From NCBI GenBank assembly GCA_038087015.1, contig JASBNA010000007.1, positions 62,001 through 126,000 on the forward strand: a stretch of DNA of 64,000 nt, in the 5' to 3' direction. Position 1 is the stretch's first letter. Each line of letters begins with the position of its first letter. The translations under genes and the position numbers were made by a program. The stretch is from Cerrena zonata. Taxonomy: Eukaryota > Basidiomycota > Agaricomycetes > Polyporales > Cerrenaceae. Below are positions 31,720 through 41,921 of the stretch, one piece after another. A model generated the notes under the pieces. It was not told the origin of the DNA, ran no database searches, and was given only the letters and a program-made list of their open reading frames with translations.

Positions 31720-32337
31720 ATGATCATTGTTTGCTAATAATAATCCCACCTTGAGAAAAGACATGTTTATTTGAGACTGAGGATATTATTGTGAAAAGAT
31801 AGTCTTTTGCAATAGCAGCTTACACTATATATTAGTTTGCATTTAACTAAGAAAAAGCAAAAAAAAAAATTAAGAAAAGTCCGTAAATATTATCAGATAT
31901 TCAGATTACTCATATCTCACTAGTGAGCTATAGACATGCCTTCAGAGAGAAATCCTGTTGAGTTAAAATAGCTGTTGAACCCTTTGAGCTATGACTTGAG
32001 TTGATTGAAATACAAAATATGTCTTTTATCTTCAGACTTATCATTATTACATATCTCATGTAATAACTTGGCCTTCTTGGTTGGCCACTTATATGCTATC
32101 AATATAAGTGTATCTATAATAAGAAGGCTCAGACTATCATATTTTGTATATTGGGGAAAGGAGAGGTCAAGATGTTTCATCTGTTTTTTAATGGAAAAAT
32201 ACTTATAATAGATTTTATTAAGATACAAGCTTCTTTTTATAGATAAGCAGACTAGTGTTATTGAAAATAAGAATCTTTCATCTCTGAGTCAAGAACTGGC
32301 ATTACAACTGAGTGTCAGGTGCATTATTAAGTGGGAA
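31720..32337 (-). pseudogene. hAT transposase C-terminal fragment, ends at the inverted-duplication border
   Basis: This segment is a diverged reverse-complement match of 35280-35880 (landmarks CACTTAATAATGCACCTGACACTCAG, AATAACACTAGT, AAGGCCAAGTTATTACAT and GAGAGAAATCCTG on the appropriate strand). The minus-strand reading YLNKIYYKYFSIKKQMKHLD resembles the 'LNKYYS-TD-S--YR' part of the hAT dimerisation region. Its homology stops at 32337, one base before the left arm of the large inverted duplication, so the rearrangement or an older junction cut it. Stops and gaps make it non-functional. Confidence 0.5.
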
Positions 32338-32800
32338 GTTAGGTGCTTAGTCAACTACATCATTATTTACTTATATTTGTTTGTAATACACCCATATATG
32401 GATTAATGTGATTATATAATAGCCAGTATTGAGCGCCCACCGGCAAAGTGAAATCTGAGAACATACTCCATGTCTTTGCTTATGTAATGGGGAAAACATA
32501 CCATGTATGGTAATCTTCTACCACAACATATATCCCATATGTTGTTTGCCCCATAGCTCCCCCAGTTTCTATCCAAATCACATGCTTCTTTTTGCTACCA
32601 GGCTTCATTTCTCAAGCTCTATCCAATGGTATCTACATCACCACCAATAAGATTCAAAAACATACCACAGTCTGCTTTTTTCCCCTACAATATATGTTGT
32701 TTGCTCTATATCTTTGTCAATTCATATCCAAATCACCTCCTTTCTGTTACTACCATGCACCATTTCTTCAGCTCTATCTAGTGGTGCTTTTCATTTGTCC
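32338..32800 (+). repeat. Repeat R2 with imperfect internal tandem units
   Basis: Two imperfect units are visible: ATCCAAATCAC...CTACCA...CATTTCT(C/T)(A/C)AGCTCTAT is seen at about 32572-32625 and again at about 32730-32780. The first 293 bp exist three times in the window: here, inverted at the end of the right arm, and again directly at 53983-54270. No coding function seen. Confidence 0.7.
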
Positions 32801-32895
32801 CTATCTCTTACCCTCCACTATTATAACATTATTATTTGATTTAATCTGTAATTTCTATTTTATAAATCTAAAAAGTGATATCTAAGGTAGTGATA

Positions 32896-33045
32896 TATAA
32901 GCTAAGGCTTGAGCCTTTCAAGCCTTCAAGCCTTCCCTACTATAGGCCTGACTAAGCCTAGCCTTCTGTATGGCTCATAAGAGCTTATTGGCTAGGCTTT
33001 GATCTTAGCCTGGCCCTTGCAAGCTATCAAGCTCAGGCTCAAATT
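32896..33045. repeat. AAGCCT/AGGCTT-rich low-complexity block
   Basis: Dense alternating AAGCCT, GGCTT and AAGCTCAGGCTC words on both strands (for example TTCAAGCCTTCAAGCCTTCC near 32918), present identically in the other arm at 53261-53410. It could fold extensively; no known element recognised. Confidence 0.55.
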
Positions 33046-34259
33046 AAAGTTTTGATCAATCATTGGCCACATACATTCTATTGACTATTAACTACATGCA
33101 CTCTATTGACATCTATATTCAAGATATTATTTCCATTATCAATTCACATTCTCAGCTTTGATCTAATTCTCAAGATAGCAATATCTCTTCTCTTTGTCTC
33201 AGTTAGCTATAAAACATATCACTATAATCCATAGTTCAAGAAATAAACCTACCTCTTGGACCACTATATCTACATATTCAGTTTACCACTGCAGACTAGC
33301 TAAGAAATTATATGATCCAAATAATTATAGAAAGCTTAAGCTAATATATTAGTATGAAACTTGATCTCTTGCATATATAGAGATGGCATAACTAGCTGTA
33401 TCTACTAATAGTGCTTATTAATCAAGGTTTTCTTCTTTCATTGTAGCTGTCTCTTCTTTCATTTTAACAGCAATCTCTTTACTTTTAGCTCTAGCTTTAC
33501 AAAGCTTTTTAGCCTCTATTCTTCTGAGCTTTTCAATAGCAATTATCTTAGATAATGACTCAGCTGATTCCAAATCTAATAACAATATAGAGATTGTTTA
33601 TTCTCATATATTTTTTTTCAAATTAATGCTAATAACTGACTAATATTTATTACAGAAAATGAAAACTGGGTATGATAGAAGATAAGTTTGGGACTTATTA
33701 TATTTTGAAGATGATAAATCTGGATCTGAAAACAATGCAGATAAATCTAAACCAGAAGTCACCTCAACTTTAAAGGTGTGAAAGTGAAAGATACCTTAAA
33801 AAGGTAAGATAAATTTTTATTATAATATTACTTTATTAAACTTCTAATAATAATAAACTTATTTATTTAGCAACAAACAAAAGAAAGAAAAATACAAATC
33901 CAGAGCTTGTCAATAAGAAGAGATTCCTCAAAGATATAAATATTCAGTCCATTAGAACTGATCTTTCAAACTCAAGCTAGCCTAGCCTTGATATCAACTA
34001 CTTCTTTGGACCTCAGTTGTAGAAAATATCATCCTCAGGTAGTCAGAAAGACTATAGAGTATGTAGACTTTAGCTATAAATGTTTCTATTAGCTCAGATA
34101 TTATCTGTTACTAATATTATATAGTAAAATAAAAGAACTACAATATCTAGTAGCTAAGATCTCTATATTATATTATTATCTAGAGACTTATTATATTATT
34201 TATTTATTTATTTCAAGTTTTATACTTATTATATAGTCTGATCTCAATTGATAGGATAA
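33046..34259. other. AT-rich arm sequence, no supported gene
   Basis: No gene recognised. A Lys/Glu-rich minus-strand stretch at 33421-33570 could be a remnant coiled coil. It probably includes the decayed upstream part of the hAT gene that becomes recognisable at 34260. Confidence 0.35.
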
Positions 34260-35730
34260 GTATCACAAATAAGTTATTGAGAATCACTTTGTGTCCAAAT
34301 TCTCTAAAGGTATATAGAAGTAAAAGATTCCTCAGCAAATACAAAATGAAATGTCAACAAACTCTCTATCCTCACCTCCAGAAACTGCTACCTGATAAAT
34401 GCAAAATCAAATATACTACTCAATGTTTTCATGAAATTGCAGTTAAGTGGCTGATTGCTACTGACCAGATATATTTTTATATTTCTTTACTCATAATAGT
34501 CTATATTAGTCTGAAGGATAGCCTCTTAGTACAACAAAATACCTAAAGTATAAAGAGATAATTGAAGTTGCAGCAGTAGCTACTAATGATGTAGAGATAT
34601 CCTCTTACAAGATCTGTCAGAAAAACTATCATGAAGATGTTTTATAAGCAAATGAAATCTCTAAGGAAAGACTAAATATAAATTGTGCAGAACAGAATAT
34701 GCTCAAAAATACTAATATAATCTTTAGGGTGATACTATCAAATATTATGATATTAACCTTACTTGCAATATTTAGCAAACAAGTAATGCAGATAGCTAAT
34801 TAGCTATAACCAGCTATTAGATTGAAGATACATTACAAGGGTGGACATTGTCAAGTGCTTTTCTAGGTTTTATCCAGATAAATAATGCATATAATAGTGT
34901 ATATTTGGGACAAGCCCTCTTTAAGATTATTGATCAATTGAGAATTATCTATAAGTTAAGTTTCTGCTCTTATTTTTATTGTAAGTTATTTGCTTACTCT
35001 CAAATCAACAGATTCACCAAGTCACATATAACAATGCAAGTTATAATAGTACAATGCTTTATAAGTTTGCACTTCAGTTGAGGATTAGGTTAGAAAAGGA
35101 GTGAAATATTATAAATAGTTGTATAAAGTATATTAGCTCACATACCATTATATATCCTATATCACCTATTAAAAAACTTGTTATAGCTGTCTAAGGTATG
35201 TTATCAATCTTGCAACTCAGACATTGCTCAGGATATAGAGCAACATATCATATTTTGTATGTCATTACCAATCTTCTCACTTAATAATGCACCTGACACT
35301 CAGTTGTAATGCCAGCTCTTTATCCAGAGATGAAAGATGCTTATTTTCAATAACACTAGTTTGCTCATCTATAGAAAGAAGCATATACCTTAATAAAATC
35401 TATTATAAGTATTTCTCTATTAAAAAACAGATGATATATCTTGACCTCTCTTTCTCTAGTATATAAAATATTACAAATATATCTACAACAAAAAGACTTA
35501 GACCGCGTTAATGGTGTATAAGCAGCTAACTAAGAAGGCCAAGTTATTACATAAGGTATCTGATAATGATGAGTCTGAAGATGAAAGACATATCCTGTCT
35601 TCCAATCTACTCAAGTCATAGCTCAAAGAATTCAACAGCTATCTTAACTCAGCAGGATTTCTCTCTGAAGGCATATCTGTGGTTTACTAGTGAGATGTGA
35701 GTAGTCTGGATATCATCTTGAAGGATTTCT
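34260..35730 (+). pseudogene. hAT-family transposase remnant (left arm)
   Basis: Recognisable pieces in order: 34277-34450 (QTLYPHLQKLLP, then CFHEIAVKWLIATDQ), 34555-34650 (IIEVAAVATNDVEISSYK) and 34848-34960 (AFLGFIQINNAYNSVYLGQ, ALFKIIDQL). These match the order in basidiomycete hAT transposases, where the 'VKWLIATDQ' block precedes the catalytic region and 'LGFTQLNNAHNG---GQALFKI' lies inside it. C-terminal remains with an IYLNKIYYKYFS-like segment lie at about 35350-35450. Frames change and many stops occur, so it is dead. No intact terminal repeats were found. Confidence 0.65.
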
Positions 35731-36232
35731 CCTAATTCTTTTTGCTTTTTCTTATTTGAATACGATCTGATATCTAGTATAGGCTGCTATTGCAAGAGAC
35801 TACTTTTTTATAACAGCATTCTCAGTCTCAAGTAAACATATTTTCTCTTAAGATGAAATTATTATTAGGAAATTGTAATCATGTCTTAAGGTTATTGTAA
35901 CTTAAATGAGGACAATACTGTAAAGCCTAAAGCCCTTGATGATTATGTAGCATCTAACTCTTTGGATTAGCATCCTCTCTTTAAATGTCAATACATAGAG
36001 TACATAGATGTATGCCAGATCTTTCTATATACTGTGTGGGAATATTTTGCTTAATATAGATCCAGGTCAACAAAGCCAAATAGAAGCTGCAAATCTACCA
36101 GCAATTGATATTGTCTTCACTTTAGATCCTCAGCATTCCACAAATCCACTCTACTGCTATATCCTGTGAGTATGACATTTCTCCAGTGTTTAGCTTATTA
36201 AACTGACAGTTGCTTTTAGAATATTTCTCACC
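35731..36232. other. AT-rich arm sequence upstream of the F-box fragment
   Basis: No gene recognised. A possible small intron lies before 36233, with an AG acceptor near 36220, but no upstream exon could be supported. Confidence 0.35.
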
Positions 36233-36476
36233 ATGCACCGCTGTCTTGCTGTCTTGGATCTCATCCTGCTTATTGCTTGCCAGATCAAGGCCAATGGCTC
36301 TTGGAAGAGTGCAGATCTCCTAGCATTCATCTTGACCTGCCGCACCATTTGTTACCCAGCCCTTGATATCCTTTGGGAGGAGCTGGAGGATCCTTATCCC
36401 CTTATCTATCTGTTTCCTGAGATCTCAGTCATGAAAGAAGACCAGGGCTTGATGTTTCCAGATGCACTCCTGAGGG
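36233..36476 (+). pseudogene. F-box gene N-terminus cut by copia LTR (left arm)
   Basis: ATG followed by MHRCLAVLDLILLIACQI, ADLLAFILTCRTICYPALDI and LWEELEDPYPLIYLFPE. This is the standard start of a large basidiomycete F-box family, in which '(M)-RCL-IPE-L--I' precedes '-LA-L--TCR---EPALD-LW--L'. The frame is open for 81 codons, then runs into the copia LTR at 36477. Neither the rest of the gene nor a matching target duplication appears on the far side of the copia element. The same fragment is repeated at 49830-50073. Confidence 0.72.
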
Positions 36477-36894
36477 TGTTAAACTTCATGTTTTGGTGAT
36501 GTTCCACCTTATCTATTCTATCTTTTGACTTCATAAACGGACTCTGTAGACACTCAGCTTCCAGTAGCACTTTTCCCCTTCGCTCTAGCTTCAATATTTA
36601 GTGCTCCACCCAATGCAGGGTGGACTTGTGTTTCATTTTGCTTTTCTTCGCTTATTGCCGAGCCTTCAGCACTTAACTCAGCTATAGCCGAGTTCTCCTT
36701 TCTATCTAGTATGCCTGGTTGCTTTCAGGGCTCTCTAACTGCTCTCATTGTGTTCCAGGCAAGTATTGTAATTACCTCTCAATAAACTGCTCTCATTGTG
36801 TTCCAGAGCATTTGTGTGTCCCCCAGGTCGATCTATTCCCTGGTTTGAGTCACTCTTTAACAATCTATTCCCTGGTTTGAGTCACCCTGTAACA
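36477..36894 (+). repeat. 5' LTR of copia element (418 bp form)
   Basis: TGTTAAACTTC...CCCTGTAACA. It is longer than the 338-bp 3' LTR because it keeps a 48-bp unit (AACTGCTCTCATTGTGTTCC occurs twice) and has a 32-bp duplication of its 3' end (ATCTATTCCCTGGTTTGAGT twice, near 36831 and 36863). Confidence 0.9.
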
Positions 36895-36909
36895 GGTTAT
36901 GGGCCCTGG
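36895..36909 (+). promoter_or_regulatory. Primer binding site resembling the initiator tRNA-Met anticodon arm
   Basis: GGTTATGGGCCCTGG directly follows the LTR. Its complement contains GGGCCCATAACC, close to the initiator tRNA-Met anticodon stem-loop (GGGCTCATAACCC in yeast). Yeast Ty5 and some copia elements are known to prime from this half-tRNA rather than the 3' end. Confidence 0.7.
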
Positions 36910-37104
36910 CTTTCTTATCTCTGCCACAGCCGATTTTACAAGAGTTTTTATTCAACAACCGCTTGTCCCCTCGCTCCAATTCTTTTTGCATCAGATTCCC
37001 CATCCTCCAAACTCCCCATCTACCAACACCAGTCCTGATCGGCCAGCTCTATCCCTCTCTGCTTCGCTTTTGCTCTCTACTGCTCCCCCTAACTCGCTTT
37101 TGAC

Positions 37105-37206
37105 ATGTCTTTCACCTCATCTATCCTCCCCAACTTCAAAAAGCTCTCTGTGGACAACTACCCCCAGTGGAGCAGCAAAATGAAGGCTTGGATGATGCGT
37201 TCTGGG
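37105..37206 (+). pseudogene. gag N-terminus of copia element, up to the inversion breakpoint
   Basis: ATG at 37105 opens MSFTSSILPNFKKLSVDNYP, then QWSSKMKAWMMRSG. This is the usual copia gag opening ('F-KL-G-NY--W---M---L'). At 37205-37207 the sequence switches to the reverse complement of the integrase end. In the right copy the same frame continues normally into gag. Phe3 here is Ser in the right copy (a T/C difference at 37112). Confidence 0.85.
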
Positions 37207-37790
37207 GAGGGCAGGGGCGAAGAAATCGACTTTTTGAGACCTGGGTAGAAGCGTTCATGGAATTCAGCACGCTCTGAGATAACTACCTTCCTCGTCATCA
37301 GATTGTAGAACTTCCAGCCCTTGTAACCATCTGGGTAGCCAATAAACACACATTTCTCCATGTGAGGCCCTAAGGCCACATGCTTGTCCTTCTGCACATG
37401 AACATACGCAGTGCACCCAAAGACCCTGAGATGAGAGAGGTCCGGTTTCCTGCCATGGAATCCCTCAAAGGGTGTAAGACCGCGAAGGGAGGAAGTCGGA
37501 CAGCGGTTAATGATGTGGACGAAGGAATGGAGGGCCTCACCCCAGAACTGACGCGGCAAATTTGATTCCGAAAGCATGCAAGTAATGCGCTCAGAGAGGA
37601 GCCGATTCCAGGTTGTATGGCGTCTGACAATGCCGTGGTCGATGCAGTACTGGTCCATCTCCTTGGACATGTACTCGCCACCCTTATCGTCCTGCAAAGC
37701 ACCGATCCGGAAGCCTTTGTTGTGCACATAGGCATGGTAGAGCTTGAAAGCGGAAAACTGCTGGGATTTCGCTTTCAGAAGCACCACAAC
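37207..37790 (-). pseudogene. Copia integrase C-terminal half (inside inverted segment)
   Basis: Minus-strand frame downstream of the nested solo LTR: VVLLKAKSQQFSAFKLYHAY, then the second catalytic aspartate region (LQDDKGGEYMSKEM), then GIVRRHTTWNRLLSERITCM, QFWGEALHSFVHIINRCPT and the typical TPFEGFHGRKPDLSHLRVFG-C end. Where copia integrases have a 'QQNG-AER-NRT' block carrying the catalytic Glu, this copy goes directly from HTTWNR to LLSERI, so that residue is deleted. Near-identical to 46567-47150. Confidence 0.88.
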
Positions 37791-38182
37791 TGTTAAACTT
37801 CGTATTTTGGTGATGTTCCACCTTATCTATTCTATCTTTTGACTTCATAAACGGACTCTGTAGACACTCAGCTTCCAGTAGCACTTTTCTCCTTCACTCT
37901 AGCTTCAGTATTTAGTGCTCCACCTAATGCAGGGTGGACTTGTGTTTCATTTTGCTTTTCTTCGCTTATTGCCAAGCCTTCAGCGCTTAACTCGGCTATA
38001 GCCGAGTTCTCCTTCCTATCTAGTATGCCTGGTCGCTTTCAGGGCTCTCTAACTGCTCTCATTGTGTTCCAGGCAAGTATTGTATTTACCTCTCAATCTA
38101 ACTGCTCTCATTGTGTTCCAGAGCATTTGTGTGTCCCCCAGGTCGATCTATTCCCTGGTTTGAGTCACCCTTTAACAACAAC
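37786..38182 (-). mobile_element. Solo copia LTR nested in copia integrase, with TSD ACAAC
   Basis: LTR 37791-38177 (387 bp), of the same family as the host element's LTRs. A perfect 5-bp duplication ACAAC lies at 37786-37790 and 38178-38182. LTR strand follows plus-strand TGTTAAACTTCG..., i.e. opposite to the gene it interrupts. A full copia element inserted here and later collapsed by LTR recombination. An identical event is present at 47146-47542, so it predates the duplication. Confidence 0.93.
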
Positions 38183-39741
38183 TCAGTACTTGTACTTCCC
38201 ATCAATGTAGGTGACCCAATAGCGATAGCCACCAAAGGTCTGGATGTCTAAGGGACCGTGGAGGTCAGAGTGGACGACTTCACAAGCAGAGGAGAGCTCT
38301 GTGGTCAATGATGGGAAGGGATTGGCATGCATCTTGCCGGCAAGACAAGGCTCACAGATGGGGTCAGGAACACCCTCAGAGTGGATGGTGATTCCAGTGG
38401 CCAGTTTCTGGTGGATAAGGGCCTTAACACCATCGATGTTGTGGTGAGCTAGTCGACGATGCCAGAGGGATAGACTGAGAGGCAGAGTGGAGGCGAGAGC
38501 GGCATTTTCAAAGGAGCTGAGAGGGAGAACATCTCCAGCAAGGAAAGCGGTGTTGTTAGAGTCAATGGGAGCGAAAAATGCGAGCTGCCCATGGAGTTTG
38601 AAGTCCATTCGGTCGTTGTGGATGTGCACATGAAAGGAATGCATTCTAACGAGATACAGGACAGATAGGAGGTTGGTTTTCAACGCTGGGACATGCAGAA
38701 CCCGACTAAACTCTACAGGACGCAATCTCGACCCCTCAGAACGTGGTGTAAAGCGTACAGACCCCACTCCAGCACTGAAGACGATGGTGTTGTTGGCGAG
38801 GCGAATGGGAGTGTGAAAGGGCTTGTAATTGCGAAGCCAGTGACGATGGGGGGTCATATGAGAAGTAGCCCCTGTGTCTGCAGTCCACAAAGCGTCAGCA
38901 ACAATGTCTAGAGGCGAATAGAGCAAGGAGGGATCAGAGGAAGCACTTGCACTACCAGCAAACTCCTGGACCTCCTGGACCGAAGCAGAGGGTGTCTGCT
39001 GGTCCTGGGCAATGTTGGCCTTCTGGGGACGCTTTCTGCCACCTTCCTGACGCTTCTGACGCTTCTCCTGGGCCTCCTTCGATGCAGAAGCCTTGGCCTC
39101 ACAAAAGCGGAAGCAGGAATCGATGGAATGGCCTGGGAGTGAGCAGAATGCGCAGACAGCGGTCAAAACAACACTTGCAGAGAGGGCAGAGGCAACAGAG
39201 GAGTTGCCAGACTCAACCCTGCGCTTCAGATTGATGTCCTCAGTGATGAAGGCCTGCAAAAGCGTGTTCTTGTCAAGTTTGTTGACCAGCTGGAGCGATG
39301 TAGAGAGGTGGTGGAACTCCTCAGGTAGAGAGCAAAGTATGGTCATGCAAACCAGCTCATCGTCGAGGGAGGTGAGGTCAAAGGAGGGGGGGCGAAGGTT
39401 TTTGATCCTGAGCATGGTTTCGTCGATCCTGGTGCTCAAAGCGAGCAGAGATTCGTCCTCCTTCTTCCTGATGCTGAAGAGGTCATCATAGGCATTGAAA
39501 CGAGCTCCAGGGTGCTGTTGGAGATGCACAGACTTGAGTTTAGCCCAGATCTTGACAGGATCCTCCTCGATACCAGCCAAATGTGTCCTCTGCTCGACAT
39601 CTACAGCAAGAAAGAGCTCACCAGCTGCTTTGAGGGCCTTCTCATCCCACTTGTCTATCAACCCCTACTCCAAAGCGGTCACCTTAGCAGGATCATCTGC
39701 CTCAGGATGCTTTTCCACCCCTTTCACCAGCCTGTACAGCC
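38183..39741 (-). pseudogene. Copia gag, protease and integrase N-terminus (inside inverted segment)
   Basis: Minus-strand frame of 492 codons after an in-frame TAG at 39665-39667; gag continues upstream to the breakpoint at 39741. From the ATG at 39661: gag helical region at 1-150, zinc knuckle CAFCSLPGHSIDSC at 170-183, protease WTADTGATSHMT with the catalytic Asp at about 262, pre-integrase zinc region LWHRRLAHHNIDGVKAL...CEPCLAGK at about 406-455, and integrase start VHSDLHGPL with its first catalytic Asp. It ends at GKYKY and a TGA, where a Trp codon is expected, next to the solo LTR. Confidence 0.92.
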
Positions 39742-41921
39742 AAGCTGTCTCTGACACCCCTGCATCGACTTCATCCCTTCCTGCTTCCTCTGTGATGCCT
39801 TGGTTCTCGGATGATGATGTGCTAGTGTCTCATTCTGGGAGGGAGGTTCTTGAGCCTCCTCTACAACCGGCTCCTGAGCAGAATAACCCTGCTGTCCCAC
39901 TGCATCCAGCTCTTCCACTCGCTCCTGACATCGCCCCTGCACTCCCAGAGCCTCAGGACAACAGACCGCTTGCCCAGAGACGTCCACAGCGCTCTCACAT
40001 CCAGTCTCGTCCTTCTGGCCTCCCTGCTGCTGCTGCTGCCCCTCGTGTTGCTTCCAACTCTCCCTCGCCTTCTCCAGGCCCTGCACCTCACTCTCCCTCG
40101 CCACCTGCCTCACCAGAGCCTCAGGATCCGCCTCCTGCACGTCGCACAGGCAGATTGAATGCAGGCAAGCCTCCTGGTGACTGGTGGAAACTTCGCTCTC
40201 CATCTCCTGCTGACACTGATTCTGAGCCTGAGGATGATGATCCTGAGATCGCATTTGCTGCCTCCAGCGGTGATGCTGATCCCTTGTCTTTTGCAGAGGC
40301 TATGAAGCGTCCTGAGGCCTCTCAGTGGCGTGAAGCAGCACTCACAGAATTCAACAATCTCATCGCAAACGGCACTTGGGAGACTTGTCCTCTTCCTGCT
40401 GGAAAGCGAGCCATTGGATGCAAATGGGTGTTCAACACAAAGCGGCATGCAGATGGCTCCCTGGAGCGGTACAAGGCCAGACTTGTCGCCAAGGGCTATA
40501 ACCAACGCCCTGGGTATGACTATGTCGAAACCTTTGCCCCCACAGTGCGGATGGCAACGATTAGGACGGTTTTGGCTCTTGCTGCCACTGAGGACCTTGA
40601 GCTGCACTCCCTGGACATCTCTCAGGCATTCATCAACGGTGATTTGGACACTGAGATCTACATGCAGCAGCCTGAGGGCTTCCAGAGCGGTGGTGAGGGC
40701 CATGTCCTTCGTCTTGTCAAGGCCTTGTATGGTCTCAAACAGGCAGGACGACTCTGGAACCAGAAACTCCATTCTACCCTTGATTCCCTTGGTTTTGCAT
40801 GTCTCAAGTCAGATTCCTCTGTCTATGTCTATGCCAAGGACGAGGTGCGCATTATCATCCCCATTTTCATTGACGATATCACCATTGCTGCGACGTCCAA
40901 GGCCTCTATCGACCAGACTGTCCAGGACCTCCAGAAGCACTTCAAACTTCGAGATTTGGGTCCCACCAGCTACCTCCTAGGCATTGAGATCACCAGGGAT
41001 CGTCCAAACCACTCGCTTTCACTCTCCCAGCGTCAGTACATCATCAACATGCTTGACCGCTTTGGTTTCAGTGAGTGCAACCCCATCTCTACTCCCATGG
41101 AGCCTGGACTACGCCTCTCGCCTGATCTGGGTGCTCAAACACCTCAGGAAAGCGCAGAGATGACCGCTTTGCCCTACATCAATGCTGTGGGTGCTCTGAT
41201 GTATCTGGCTACCTGTACTCGACCAGATATCGCCTACACTGTCTCCCAGCTTGCTCGCTTCAACTCCAATCCAGGGAAGGCACATTGGCAGGCTGCGAAG
41301 CACCTCTTTCGCTATCTGAAGGGCACCATGGATCTTCGCCTCACCTACAGGCCTGGAGACCGCTCTGAGCTCTTCCAGGTCTACTCTGATGCTGACCATG
41401 CTGGTGAGAAGCCCAAGATGCATTCAACTGGTGGCTATCTAGTCAAGATTGGCTCTGGAGCGGTCGACTGGTCCTCCAAGCTGCAGCCCATGGTCGCTTT
41501 ATCGACCACAGAGGCTGAGTACATTGCTGCATGTGAGGCTGGCAAGGAAATCCTCTGGATGCGCCACCTGCTTGGTGAACTTGGCTACTCCCTTCCATCT
41601 TCCTCCACCCTCTTCATCGACAATCTCAGTGCTGTCAGTGTTGCCAAGAACCCTGAGCACCATGGTCGAATGAAACACCTCGACTTGCGCTATCACTGGC
41701 TGAAGGACACTGTTGAAAGCGGTCTGATTGCGCCTACACACCTTGCTGGAGTGCTGATGCCTGCTGACATGCTGACCAAGTCCCTGCCTCGAGCCAAGGT
41801 TGAGGAATTCCGGTCTATGATGGGTTTGGAGTCCAGGGGGAGTTTCAGAGGTGCAACATCAAGGGGGAGTGTTAAACTTCATGTTTTGGTGATGTTCCAC
41901 CTTATCTATTCTATCTTTTGA
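39742..41921 (+). CDS. Copia reverse transcriptase and RNase H (left copy)
   Basis: An open frame of about 726 codons; the frame stays open further upstream (to 39495) only by chance, as antisense of gag. It opens with a Pro/Ser-rich linker (about 39742-40270). RT (RVT_2 type) follows: WVFNTKRHADGSLERYKARL, VAKGYNQRPGYDYVETFAPT, DISQAFINGDLDTEIYMQQP, YGLKQAGRLWNQKL, and the catalytic FIDDI at 40866-40880 (copia usually YVDDI/YVDDM). RNase H: YSDADHAGEKPKMHSTGGYL, STTEAEYIAA, IDNLSAVSVAKNP, HLDLRYHWLKD, with the expected acidic residues. The frame runs through the polypurine tract and ends 50 nt inside the LTR. It is intact as a frame but severed from gag and integrase. Confidence 0.9.
41861..41869 (+). 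other. Polypurine tract of copia element
   Basis: AAGGGGGAG immediately before the 3' LTR, inside the end of the pol frame. Confidence 0.8.

Larger units (their letters stand above)
37205..39741. other. Inverted segment inside the left copia copy
   Basis: Matches 46565-49101 in direct orientation (offset 9360) instead of the inverted orientation of the rest of the arm. Left breakpoint: both matches overlap at GG (37205-37206). Right breakpoint: both overlap at CC (39740-39741). No bases are gained or lost. Confidence 0.93.
32338..39867. repeat. Left arm of a 7.53-kb inverted duplication
   Basis: Every position x pairs with 86306-x in the right arm (46439-53968), without any net insertion or deletion, except that 37205-39741 is itself inverted. 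Pairs checked include 32592/53714, 34277/52029, 36233/50073 and 39741/46565. Two single-base differences were noticed (37013/49293 and 37112/49194). The arm contains the R2 repeat, a hAT transposase remnant, an F-box gene N-terminus and the first part of a copia element. Confidence 0.95.

Noticed and set aside
36899..37183. Plus-strand 94-codon frame in the copia leader (mirror at 49123-49407)
   Set aside because: Overlaps the primer site and the true gag start in another frame; identical in both arms only because the arms are identical.
37370..37735. Secondary minus-strand frame of 121 codons (also at 46730-47095)
   Set aside because: It is an alternative frame of the copia integrase; the integrase frame has the recognisable motifs.
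39724..40254. Minus-strand frame of 176 codons over the copia RT linker, Gln/Glu-rich
   Set aside because: Antisense of a Pro/Ser-rich linker; composition is explained by the plus-strand gene.
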